The position numbers and the translations under genes are program-made. Below are positions 9,427 through 19,365 of a stretch of 27,480 bases of DNA, piece by piece (position 1 is the first letter of the stretch; every line of letters starts with the position of its first letter). Origin of the DNA: Basidiobolus heterosporus B8920 (lineage: Eukaryota; Basidiobolomycota; Basidiobolomycetes; Basidiobolales; Basidiobolaceae); the NCBI GenBank assembly GCA_000697455.1, contig JNET01032489.1, positions 1 through 27,480 on the forward strand, written 5' to 3'. The notes beneath the pieces were generated by a model. The model was not told the DNA's origin, did not search any database, and saw nothing but the letters and a program-made list of their open reading frames with translations.

Positions 9427-10854
9427 ATGGCGTCTCTATTGTCAAAGTTGGTGACTGTTTTGATTACTCTAGCTTTTGTGGGATATTCGGAAGCTGCGTA
9501 TAATTGCGATGCTTCCGCTTGTGCACTGCCAAAATGTAACTGTGCGTCCGCCAACCCGCCAGGCGGAATAGCTGCTACTAATGCACCACAATTCGTAACC
9601 ATTACATTTGATGATGCCATTCAAGCATATACCTTTCCTGCCGCCCTCGATATTTTATCTAATCATAAGAATCCCAATGGCTGCCCGGCATTGGGAACCT
9701 TCTATGTCAGCACCCAGTATACTGACTACAATCTAGTGACTCAGTGGTACGGTATGGGCCACGAAGTCGCCTGCCATACCATGAACCACGTTGGAAACCC
9801 TTCTAAGGAAGAAATAGGTGGATCACGTATGGCCATCAACTCCTTTGGTGGTATTCCAAGAGGCAAACTAACCGGATTCCGCTCCCCTTTCCTAAATTAT
9901 TCAGCAGCCACTTTCCAGAATGCTGCCGAGCTTGGCTTCGAGTATGACTCCAGTTTGACAGCCTTGGGAACAGACTCATTTTGGCCATACACTTTGGATA
10001 ATGGCATCGCTAATGATTGCTACTCTGGAATCTGTGACACTGGTCTGAAACTTCCGGGTTTCTGGGAGATTCCTATGTACGCCATTATGGACGGTGCTAC
10101 TCCACATCTTATGGATCCAAATCTGGATTCTAAGCCTGAGACCGTTCTTCAGTGGTTAAAGGATAACTTCAATAGACACTACAATGGAAACCGATCCCCA
10201 TTTGGGATATATCTTCATCCTGCGCATATTTCCAAGTCACCTGGATTGAACTACCCCCAAGAGCAGGTCAAGATGCTTAACGAATTCGTCACATGGGTAT
10301 CGCAACAAGCTGATGTTTGGTTCGTGAATAACCAACAGCTATTGTCTTGGATGAAGAATCCTGTAGACAAGTCTAAAATGGGGGGTTTCGCTGCTGTCAA
10401 ATGTCAAACCAAAGCTGAAACCCAGGAAATCTGCAATGGTGTTGCTGATGTAAAAGGAGGCCAGATTGATGCTGGGTTACCAGAGAGATGCAATTTTCCC
10501 GGTGGATCATTCAGCACCTGCTACGGCTGTCCAGCTGCTGAACCTAGCGTGGCCAATCCTGTACCTGGACGTGCCATTACTGCCGGAGCCCCTGGTGCGC
10601 GTTGTCCCGTCCCAGATAACTGCGACACTCTATGGTGGGATCCAGTAGGCTGCAAGTGCTTGTGCCAAAACGATTCATGTAACTACATTGATAACAGCAA
10701 ACCAATTGATTTGAACGGTGGCAACAAAACAGATGGAAAAGGTAATACGGCAGCTAGTGGAAAGAATGGAACAAGTACAGCTGCAAATATCCCAGCATAC
10801 TCGACATTTTTGGCCGTATTGGTTCCTATCACCGCAATACTGAGTAGACATTAA
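9427..10854 (+). CDS. Secreted, GPI-anchored chitin deacetylase (CE4 polysaccharide deacetylase)
   Basis: A single uninterrupted ORF of 475 residues. It has an N-terminal signal peptide (hydrophobic 4-20, likely cleavage after SEA-23). The CE4 catalytic domain spans about 50-310: TFDD at 60-63 supplies the base/metal Asp; H117 and H121 in HTMNH are the zinc-site histidines; R152 in FRSPF is motif 3; H264 in GIYLHP is the acid-site His. It hydrolyses N-acetyl groups of chitin to give chitosan at the wall or plasma membrane. Residues about 335-425 form a Cys-rich module (CNFPGGSFSTCYGC, CKCLCQNDSC) not needed for CE4 chemistry, possibly substrate-binding. A Gly/Asn/Thr-rich spacer and a hydrophobic C-terminus (AYSTFLAVLVPITAILS) indicate a GPI-anchor signal. 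All neighbours with complete models are split genes, so the lack of introns stands out. Confidence 0.92.
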   Translation: MASLLSKLVTVLITLAFVGYSEAAYNCDASACALPKCNCASANPPGGIAATNAPQFVTITFDDAIQAYTFPAALDILSNHKNPNGCPALGTFYVSTQYTDYNLVTQWYGMGHEVACHTMNHVGNPSKEEIGGSRMAINSFGGIPRGKLTGFRSPFLNYSAATFQNAAELGFEYDSSLTALGTDSFWPYTLDNGIANDCYSGICDTGLKLPGFWEIPMYAIMDGATPHLMDPNLDSKPETVLQWLKDNFNRHYNGNRSPFGIYLHPAHISKSPGLNYPQEQVKMLNEFVTWVSQQADVWFVNNQQLLSWMKNPVDKSKMGGFAAVKCQTKAETQEICNGVADVKGGQIDAGLPERCNFPGGSFSTCYGCPAAEPSVANPVPGRAITAGAPGARCPVPDNCDTLWWDPVGCKCLCQNDSCNYIDNSKPIDLNGGNKTDGKGNTAASGKNGTSTAANIPAYSTFLAVLVPITAILSRH

Positions 10855-10946
10855 TCTTATACCTACATAGAATTCAAGATATCGCATACTCAAGATGTAC
10901 TATAATCTCTATCTTACCAAACCATTATTCCCCACATCCCAATACA

Positions 10947-10952
10947 AATAAA
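10947..10952 (+). terminator. Poly(A) signal after chitin deacetylase
   Basis: AATAAA lies 93 nt downstream of the stop codon in an A/C-rich stretch. Assignment is by position only. Confidence 0.4.
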
Positions 10953-11134
10953 CGATTGAGTTTGGTTAAAGTTAGACCAGTCTCTTGAATTTAATCAAGA
11001 AACCCACAAGCTATTAGAATCCTACAGGAATACGATAGGATTCAGCTCCACCGATAATTGATCCAGATTTGGGTAAGATAGCTCAGCCCTGAATTCATTT
11101 CTACTCAATTTACCTTCGAGATATTCCCTTCATT

Positions 11135-13035
11135 ATGTCAGAAAAAGACTTGGACTTGTGGAGAACTTCTCGCCAGGAATTTTCCGAGAGGATTCAACAG
11201 AAGATTCGTAAACGGAATTTGATACATCCTGAAAAAACTAGGAAATACTCGCAACCTAGTTCTGAAGAGGTGGTGGGAGAGAAATCAACTAGGGAATCTC
11301 AGAGAACATGTACACAACAAAGTGTCACTTTACCTGAATATAATATACGTCCAAAATCTACCTTAAAAAACCTGAAATATATCACAAGTTCTATCGAAAA
11401 TGGCGATCTGGTAACCACAATTTTATTCTCCACAAAAGAACTATCTTTTCACAGCAGCCCTTTTATTCTTCCTCCTCGTTCATTTATTAACCTCCCTTCA
11501 ATCTTAGGAAGATCGAATGGCTAACGTGTACAATGATTATGCGCAACATTTCATCGATACAAGCAAAAGACCCCAGAACTTTGTTCGTGACGCGGAGTTG
11601 GCACAACGCTTTGATGAGTTTGTTACTTCTAATGGAAATTTAAACAACCATCTCTCTATTGATCTTCTGTTGCCATAGATACCCTAAACTTAAAGAGCTA
11701 GCAAAGTTGAAGAATCAATTGGTTGCTGACCGTGCAACCCCTCCTATGTATTTACAGGCAGATTTAAGGACGTACGATCTACGGCTGTTGGATACGAAAT
11801 TCGATGTGATTTTGATCGATCCACCACTGGAAGAGTAAGTGGGCGGGTCTTACTTGATAGATCGGCACGATCAGGAATTATTGACCTCTTTCTTCAAACA
11901 GATATTGTCGTAGGTCACCTATGATTGCTGGCACGAATAGGGATTTTTGGACGTATGAGGAATTAATATCCTTTTGGGAACGCATTAGCTCCCCTCTCCC
12001 TTTGGCTTGTTCACTTTCGTATCATGCCTTAACATATATCTAGGCGAGTCTTCGCATCGAGGAGATTGCTGCCAATCCGTCATTTATCTTCATTTGGTCA
12101 GGAAGTGCGGAAGGGCTGGATCTTGGTCGAAGATTACTTTCGAAATGGGGCTATCGTAGATGTGAGGATATTGTCTGGACCAAGACAAATCGAACTTGGG
12201 AGGTATTTTTGTGGGTTGTAATGTATTTTGTATCGTGTATATCGCTCAATCTCCATCACTGTTTAGGGAAGTCGTTTTATAGAAGGAAAATCGGTTTTTC
12301 AGCACACAAAAGAGCATTGTCTCATGGGTATCAAGGGGACGGTACGGAGAAGTACAGATGGGCATTTTATTCACTGCAACGTGGACACGGATATCATCAT
12401 TTCTGAAGAGCCTTCACATGGAAGTCAGTCTTGGTAGCTATCTAGTCCTTCTTTATTTCCGTATGGCTAATCTTCATGTAACACACCAGGCACGGCCAAA
12501 CCCGAGGAAATTTATCACATCATCGAGCATTTCTGCTTAGGTAGACGTAGGCTTGAACTCTTTGGAGAGGTAACGCATCGAATAACTTAATCAGCATATT
12601 GTTCAATTTAATCTTACCGAGTACACGCATTCAGAACCATAACATCCGTCCTGGTTGGGTTACTGTGGGTCAACGGATTACTGGATCAAATTACAACTCA
12701 ACCAAGTACAACTCATATTTTGCAGGCCCAAATGGGCATCTACTCGGTGAAAGCCCAGGTAATGGCCGTTACTGCTTCGGCACTAACTCATGTCTTGCTT
12801 TAATGAGAACCAGCTAACATGAAATTTCATTTATCCAGAAATCGAGGCACTGAGGCCGCGCTCACCACCACCTCGAGATGGTTCAAACAAATCGACACCC
12901 AAGAAAAAGTCCAATAATAACATGAACCCTACAGGAAATCCCAAATTCAATCTCTCACCATTGAATAACTCTGGTCTGTACAAAAATAATCTTGGCAATA
13001 ATATGAATCGGTCTTTTGGTGGGCCTAGATGGTAA
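11135..13035 (+). CDS. METTL14: METTL14-like subunit of the mRNA m6A methyltransferase (MT-A70 family)
   Basis: Nine exons: 11135..11410, 11508..11617, 11679..11834, 11902..11965, 12044..12202, 12267..12423, 12490..12569, 12635..12758 and 12839..13035. Total 1323 nt, 440 residues (human METTL14 is 456). Family hallmarks in order: [42 protein letters not shown] (D176-L179), [74 protein letters not shown], and [14 protein letters not shown]14 pairs with METTL3, forming the RNA-binding groove rather than catalysing; the DPPW catalytic motif of METTL3 is replaced here by DPPL, so this is the structural partner. The C-terminal tail is Asn/Ser-rich with little RGG, unlike animals. The intron between exons 4 and 5 is U12-type and is listed separately. 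Yeast Kar4 belongs to the same lineage. The exon 1 donor (CTG|GTAACC) is the least certain junction. Confidence 0.9.
11966..12043 (+). other. U12-type (minor spliceosome) AT-AG intron in METTL14
   Basis: The 78-nt intron begins ATATCCTTTT, an exact match to the U12-type AT-class 5' splice site, directly after the codon TTA. It contains TGCCTTAAC at 12025-12033, 8 of 9 matching the U12 branch consensus TTCCTTAAC. It ends ATCTAG, 11 nt past the branch A, with no polypyrimidine tract before the AG. Removing exactly this piece joins EEL to [10 protein letters not shown], which aligns residue for residue with human DDIMKLEIDEIAA. No GT-AG choice preserves frame with a normal intron size. Confidence 0.85.
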
Positions 13036-13474
13036 TGACTAGAATCATGTTGTCACTAGTTGAAATTATTTCTGTACTCTCCCATCTATTTTATTTTTTT
13101 GCCTATTTTCGTATCGATCGTAAATATCCCCTGTTTCAATGGCGTAAAATATGTCCAGGAAAAAGACTTCTTTGCATGTTGAGATTGATTTGTGCTATCG
13201 AAAAAGGATTTTCCTGAATTGGAGCAAGCGAGTGAGTGTTGTCGAGGGAAATCACTAGAGTGGATCGAGTCAATGTTAAAATAAACACCCTATATTGCGA
13301 TGGTCAAAGTGGTTGGAGATCTTATTTACAAGCGAAGTGGTGGAGTGGTGGAGTGGTGGATTACTCGTAAGCATGATGGTGTATGTATAAATACAAAAAG
13401 ATGGTTGGTCAGTCTTTTAGCTATGGATTGTAGTGGAGTGCAAGTGTTTTTTCAAAGTCGTTAGGGTCGTGTTT
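13036..13474. other. Intergenic, convergent METTL14 and RSPRY1-like ends
   Basis: AATAAA at 13280-13285 may serve METTL14. GTGGTGGA is repeated three times in tandem at 13337-13360. No gene is seen. Confidence 0.5.
13337..13360 (+). repeat. (GTGGTGGA)x3 tandem repeat
   Basis: Three exact 8-bp copies in the noncoding spacer between convergent genes. Confidence 0.85.
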
Positions 13475-15713
13475 TCATGAGGCGGCCAAGCTCATGTTGT
13501 TTGTACTTTCTACAGAATGAATTTGGCTCTTTTCATCTGTCTCAGCTAGACTTACCCTTTCGTTGATAGGGGTTCTACAGAATGGACAGCTCGTAATGAG
13601 GATGGCACAGAGGGAACACAGTCCATCGTGTTTGCAAGGATATAGGGTGACCGTTGCCTGACCGTCAAAGCATATTGAACAAGGATTAATGTATTCACTA
13701 TGATCAGACTCTGAGATCGCTTGGTTTGTCTGCTTTTCTTGATCCACTTTCGGATATACGCCAGTAAGATACAGACTCTCAGGTAACTTTGCATAGTCAT
13801 TGAATGCTCGGAAGGGTTGAGCGGGTGGATACCTTGGAAATTTTCGAATTTTTGGGTGAGTCAAGAGTAGCCATGCTTGTAGATGTGCGAATCAAATATT
13901 ACCTGAAAGGTTCTTTACCAAAATTTACATTTACATGCTGAAATGAAGTGAGCGATACAGCCGGATAGAAGCCCCCCTCTTCCTCAAATCGCAACAGTTG
14001 TCTAGAACTGAATTCAAAAGCTGAACCAAGATCGACTCCGTTCAGATAGAATCGGATCAGTCCATAATCCATGTCCAGCAAGGCGCCTAAAACATCGCCT
14101 TCACTCCAGGAATTTACGCCGCCATAAGGAACAGGGTAGCCATCAGACTGTGAAAATCAGGTAAGGATCGGATGTTAAATTCTCAGATAATGATAAGTTT
14201 CGGTCTTGTAATGGTTGATATGCTTACCCAGGCCAACTTCCTTCGCCCATCGAAAGCAAATGAGTGATCATCATCACCCACTCCAACCCCTTCTTCAGGT
14301 CTGAAAGCGGTATACCTTGTGGCCCATCCGATTTGCATAATCCCAGAAGTAAGCAAGTGGACCTCGTAATACCAAGAGCCCTCCTTCGCGAACATTGTTC
14401 CTCGCACAGATTCGAAAGTAGTGCTATCATTACGTATCTGCACAACCAATACCATGATCAGAAAGTTATTTTATAAATCTGTAAATGGGAATCATCTTTA
14501 ACCTCCAACCCCGAGGGTACCCATTTTAATCGCGGTGTCGAATCTAACCAGTTTAAGGTAGCATTTACGCCTGACAATGCTTCTCTAGCTTCGCGGACAT
14601 CTTGGTCATAGTAGTAATGTAACTTTTCTCGGTCAGCTAGGATAACATATTAATGAAGATCCATAAATCTATCTCACTACTTTATATCATATCCTTATAC
14701 ATACCAAAAGCATGCCGTAACGACCAGGGAGCACATAACTCTAACTCCCGGAATCGATGCTCTGCTAAAACGCTATTCCTTTCATGTGTTGGTTTGGTTC
14801 GCCTCTTCGCGACGTTGAGAATGTGGTGGACAACCTCAGATCTGAGAATTCTCGCTTTGTTGTCACCTATGATAAAGATATGATATGTGAATTCCATATA
14901 ATTCGTGTATTTGATTTGCTGAGGAATATTACCAGTCATAGCAAATTTCTCTAAAGCAATCAGCGAAGCAAGTTTGACTTTATCATTTTCATCCAGTAAA
15001 CCGTAGATTAAACTGTTCAGAATCTCTTCCGTGAATATCATGGCGCTTACTTTGCCTAGAAAATATTTAGCACCTTCCACCTAAATAATTGACTTTATCT
15101 ACTATGGAAGGGACAACACACCAGCAAGACGTTCAGCTAAAACGCTCCATACAATGTATGCGTTGATCCGATATCTCGTGCGAAGATGTGGTCTAAATAA
15201 AGGGGCTAGAGATTTGGGTTACTTTCGACGCACATATTTGACCAGCTACAGCGCTCCTGCTCACTTACCGGCTTTGGTTTTTTGGAGCAAGTGATAATTG
15301 ATCCTATGTGCTGTTCTCACCGAAGGTAAAGCTGCTAATTCTGTGAGCAAGAAGCATTGAATAAAACGGAAACGTGGGCATATGAGGTGACGAGAAATAC
15401 CTATGATATGACATAAGAAAGCTGAAGATAAAGGATCCTCTTCTTCCAAAACTTCCACCATGGTGAGTACAATCTCAACGAATTCACTTTCTGTAGAACG
15501 TAGGAATTTATCAGTCAATAAAAGGAATAAGACATAAACCAACGGCAGCCTACCATCTTGTGAGAGAGCAATTAGTATGTCGGTAGCCTCTGAGAGGGCT
15601 TCTTTTTCACTTTCAGGGTTCATACTTTTACAAGCCTCTTTAATCAACCGAACATAACGAGTTCGCATGAAGGAACCGATTAGGGTTCCACTTAGTAACC
15701 GTCGAAGACCCAT
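13475..15713 (-). CDS. RSPRY1: RSPRY1-like protein (HEAT-like + SPRY + RING finger)
   Basis: Exons on the minus strand: a first exon ending at 15269, then 15205..15120, 15080..14705, 14636..14503, 14437..14228, 14147..13903 and 13832..13475; phases agree. From the only in-frame ATG of the first exon (15713) the product is 617 residues; human RSPRY1 is 576. The helical N-terminal part has family strings VLAERLAG, ASLIALEKFA and CAPWSLRHAF. The SPRY domain follows (FESVRGTMF, WYYEVHLLTSGIMQIGWAT, GVGVGDDDHSFAFDG, VNFGKEPFRYPP). The C-terminal C3HC4 RING reads CSICFDG, PCKHDGLCSLC, CPFC. A RING of this type suggests E3 ubiquitin-ligase activity. The first exon stays open upstream to 15788 without an ATG, and coding-like segments on the minus strand near 15860-16020 (EDFWVLRRLLYLPEDLLYN, TEGLGILRLPSIYPRIL) may be extra 5' exons, so the N-terminus is unresolved. 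Confidence 0.85.
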
Positions 15714-15785
15714 TCCGGCTCTATATTCAAGTTCAGTGAAGCTTGTGAGCACTAAAGAGTTGTCTGAGTAGCTGTGGTTGCTCAA

Positions 15786-18395
15786 AGGTTAATGGCAATA
15801 TCGGCAAACTCGATAATATAGTCAAGATAAAATAAGAGAGCACTTCAATAAGAACAAGAATCCGAGGATAAATTGATGGAAGCCGTAAGATCCCTAATCC
15901 TTCCGTTACTTCCCTTCACAAACAAAAGGAATAAGAGCAATCAGTACGAGGGACAACCCGATTATATAGCAAGTCTTCAGGTAAATATAGTAAGCGACGT
16001 AACACCCAGAAATCTTCAGTAAACCAAGTTTTAAGTGAAAATAAGGGAATAGTGGAATGAGGAAAAATCGAAATGATGTAAAAGACTAAATCAATATGAA
16101 GGTAAATGCTTTAGAAACCCAAGTGAATAGGATACGTATTTTGTTTGAGGTTTCAGTGATGTGACAAAATCGGGTTAGAAAAGTGACGAAAAGTAAAAAT
16201 GAGAGATTGATCAGGCGGAAGCAGAATAAGTTTGACCAAATCCCCCATAAAATATGGCCAGGTTCTCGTTACTTTTCCAAACAAATCCTCTCCTTCAAAT
16301 CGTTTTAAAAACCGAACCGCAAACTGTCTCAGTGTGCGAAAGCGAAATTACACGAGTACCGGGTGAGCCTTGCGCGATCTATATATACCTAAGCTAGGAC
16401 CCCATCTCCGCCGAGCATTGGCTAACTACAGAGATAGAAGGTCAGGTATGGCTCCATTTGTCACAGGAAAAGCACAAGTGTAGGCTTCTAGATAGAAATC
16501 CCTTGCCTGCGAAGTTATTGGGCAGTAGTGACTATTATAAAACGAAATGAATCGAGATCGGCATTTGCGCGTTCATTTTGATATTAAATTCAGTGATATT
16601 TAATTAATTACGGGCCAATTGTATTCAACGGACTGATTTCATTTATTGATCTTCACCCGTTTTGCGACTCAGTCTTCCTTTTATCGTATGGAGAGGCTTT
16701 TCTGACAAATTCGCTTGTGCCAAAAGCTGGGTGTGTGGACATGGGTGTGGGCGTGGGTGTGAGTGTATAGGTTACCATGGAACATTGATTGTTTATCGAT
16801 TTTTTGTGTGGATGGGCAGACCAATGACATAGAAGAGATAGTACTTTTTAAGGGTCGGATCGCCGTGGATTGATTCTCAGTTTTCTTGGAGTGTTAATGG
16901 TTGACTCGAAAGAATTAGGGAGTAGCCGGTATCCCCGCTACGGTGATATACCGATATTGTGCCACTACCATGTTGCTCCTGTGCCTGAATGAACATAGAG
17001 ATTCTCGTGAAACAGCATCTTGGATTGTGCTCAATACAACTCTCGATATAGCTTTGAATCCAACAATATGTCATGAGGTTTCGTGGAGCATTTAGGCACG
17101 TCGACATCATCCAGAGCCAATTCTGGCTTGTTATCATAGGCAATTAATTGGTCCCATATAATGAAATAATGAAATGGGATGCGTTGATGCGTTGATGCGC
17201 TTGTCTTGAATTTGTTAACCAATTTACGATCGAGCTACCGCAGCAATCGAGATGGATTCTGCATTCATGCTCTCCCACTTCGAAATGACTCTGATTACGC
17301 AAATCCGATGAAATAACTATTTAATATCTGGGATAAAGTGTGTCTAATTAACTCATGTCCATCTGATCTGTATGCACTGAATTTCACCATTGATTGGCAG
17401 TTACGTTCAGGGGTGAGTCATCAGTTCAGTACAACCAGATTTGTTGAAAAAAAAGCCTGACTCTTTGTTGCATAGCTCGTTTTCGTTTGTCATCAGAAGA
17501 CATCCCGTTTTTCTGAAAAGCCTTCTTGAAAGCATCCATTACTCGTTACTTATTCTACCTTTGGCCTAACAGCAAGCTATTTAAGCAACTGTCTTAAACC
17601 TCTTTCGACACTCAGCATATATAAGGTACTTGGTCCTTCTATACCCTATTTTCTTGCTCAAATGGGTTTTCTCTTGATCTCCGTATCATCTTTGGGGCTT
17701 ACCTCACAAGTCCCCTAAGTACTTTCAATTCCTTTGGCTCAATGTTTAGTCTATATACTATGTTATTCCATGATTGGTAGTATTATGGCATTTGAGCACA
17801 CTGTTGTTGTGTCGAGGTGGGGATCTTGAGTAAGGGAGCTGGCCCCTATTCTAAGCCAAGTTACTGTATAACTTGCTAGTTCAAGGGATTTCGATTCCGC
17901 TCTAGTTTGTTGCCAAAGGTCACTTCGATACCTTAAACCCCACTCAATAGCCCCAACCCACTCTCAAGTGGATCTATGGCGTGGACCTCGCATTTAGTCT
18001 TTCTTGATGCATGTCGCGCTAATATAGGTCATCCCATAGATATTGCACACTTTTCCTGATCTGTAATTCAGGTGTCAGTTCCTATATTTAGTGGAGTTTG
18101 AGTATAGTACGGATATATTTGTGCTGACAATATATGGATTGACACGTTACGCACCCATTGCTCAAGTATGCTGTCTGCGATGAAATGACATAGACCTTCA
18201 ACTAGTCGCATGCCTATCTTTTTCAATGAGTCGTTTGTTGAGACAAGAAATTACAGAGTTACTTGTATATTTGGAGTTTCATGAAGAGGAATACCTTTTT
18301 GGCTGCAAGAAAATATCTATTCACCATTTCTTTTTCTCTTGCTCATACATCCTCTTCCGACAATAGATCATTTTATTTTAAGGTCATAACACAAC
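15786..18395. other. Gene-poor 2.6-kb region, possible 5' exons of the RSPRY1-like gene at left
   Basis: Minus-strand coding-like frames at about 15860-16020 may belong to the RSPRY1-like gene. To the right, short ORFs at 16877-17222 (-) show no domain or codon pattern. TATATATA at 16380-16387 is followed by an ATG at 16447 opening only 11 codons. A GT-rich run (gggtgtgggcgtgggtgtgag) spans 16744-16764. GATGCGTT-type units repeat at 17178-17201. I found no tRNA or rRNA. Confidence 0.4.
17178..17201 (+). repeat. GATGCGTT x3 short tandem repeat
   Basis: Two exact and one variant (GATGCGCT) 8-bp copies in noncoding DNA. Confidence 0.75.
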
Positions 18396-19084
18396 ATGCG
18401 TGGACATCCCAACAACAAGAAAGGAAACGTCAATACCGTTAACCGTCGTGTGGTCGCTACCGCAAATGTCCCATCATCCTCTGGAACATCTCTTTCCGAC
18501 AGGTACTGTAGTTCTTAATGGAGTTCCCAAGTCGCCCTTCTAGTACTTAACCAATTCTCGTGAATAGGTTCTCAAAGATTGCTGAGGCTCGTAAAATGGA
18601 GAGTACCGGGGTTAGTACGGACGGACCTCGTTTTAGTGTAAAATTGTCAGGTCGTCTGGGGGCTTTACCAACTGGTTCAACTTCTCGTCAAGATATCCAA
18701 CAAAGACTCGGTAACACTAAGAAGAACGCTGGTGGTATCTTAAGCCGGGTTGGTGGTGGAGTTTCCAAGAAGGCTGCCAACACTCCTAAAGCTCGTGCCA
18801 ACCCCAAGGGAAGTATATCTGTTCGTGGGGCAGCTGGAAATCAAGCACAGCCCCGTAATAATGGAAGAGGAGGGAGACCAGGTCGTGGTGGCCGTGGAGG
18901 ACGCGGAGGTCGTTCCAACAGTAGACCAGGACCTAAATCTAAGGATGATCTTGACAAAGAACTGGACAGTTTCATGATGAAAGATGAGAAAACCGCCAAA
19001 ACGCGTTTGGACGATGAATTAGAAGCATACATGAATACTCGAGAAGCAAACAATGAAGCACAATCAATGGAAACTGATTCATAA
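18396..19084 (+). CDS. FoP/CHTOP-like mRNA export adaptor (FoP_duplication family)
   Basis: Two exons, 18396..18502 and 18568..19084, total 624 nt, 207 residues. Donor GTACTG and acceptor GAATAG restore Arg in SLSDRFSKIAEA. The N-terminal SLSDRF string resembles the SLNERF start of animal CHTOP. The centre is basic (KKAANTPKARANPKG) followed by a Gly/Arg-rich RGG stretch (GRGGRGGRGGR), a likely RNA-binding and arginine-methylation region. The C-terminus holds two copies of the L-D-x-E-L-x-x-[FY]-M helix (LDKELDSFM, LDDELEAYM), the type of motif that binds the DEAD-box helicase UAP56/Sub2 in the TREX complex. It ends in a short acidic tail. The N-terminal exon would be lost if only the long ORF were annotated. 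ATG 18396 is the first in frame. Orthology to CHTOP rather than to another UAP56-binding adaptor is probable, not proven. Confidence 0.8.
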
Positions 19085-19191
19085 ACGAATCACCACCTTG
19101 ATTTCGAAACGTTGGAGATGATTGCAGTTTTTGTTGATTTAATAATTTATTTTTACGGTTGAACATGTATTTTCTTATCTTTTCCTTTGTC

Positions 19192-19197
19192 AATAAA
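19192..19197 (+). terminator. Poly(A) signal after FoP-like gene
   Basis: AATAAA lies 108 nt past the stop codon, in the 281-bp spacer between this gene and the convergent photoreceptor gene. Confidence 0.4.
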
Positions 19198-19365
19198 TGC
19201 GGATCAAAATCTACACTTTCGGAAGTTTACATTTTACGCTTAAACCACATACGCCACATACATATTCAACCATTTTAAGATACAAAGGAAGGCGAAGGAG
19301 GAAAAGCAAGCTGGGGGTCTACCAAAGACTGGATGTTGGGAAATCTACAGGTTGTATGCTGCTTT

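Noticed and set aside
11966-12052. Conventional GT-AG splicing between METTL14 exons 4 and 5
   Set aside because: Candidate donors (GTTCAC, GTATCA) give a wrong phase or a ~30-nt intron and insert unrelated residues into a conserved, gap-free region; the U12-type solution fits exactly.
13620-13640. Minus-strand ATATCCTTGC resembling a second U12 5' splice site
   Set aside because: It lies inside the RING-finger coding exon (VTLYPCKHDG) where reading must continue, so the match is fortuitous.
16877-17222. Overlapping minus-strand ORFs of 88 and 63 codons
   Set aside because: No domain, no splice-linked partners, and they overlap short simple repeats.
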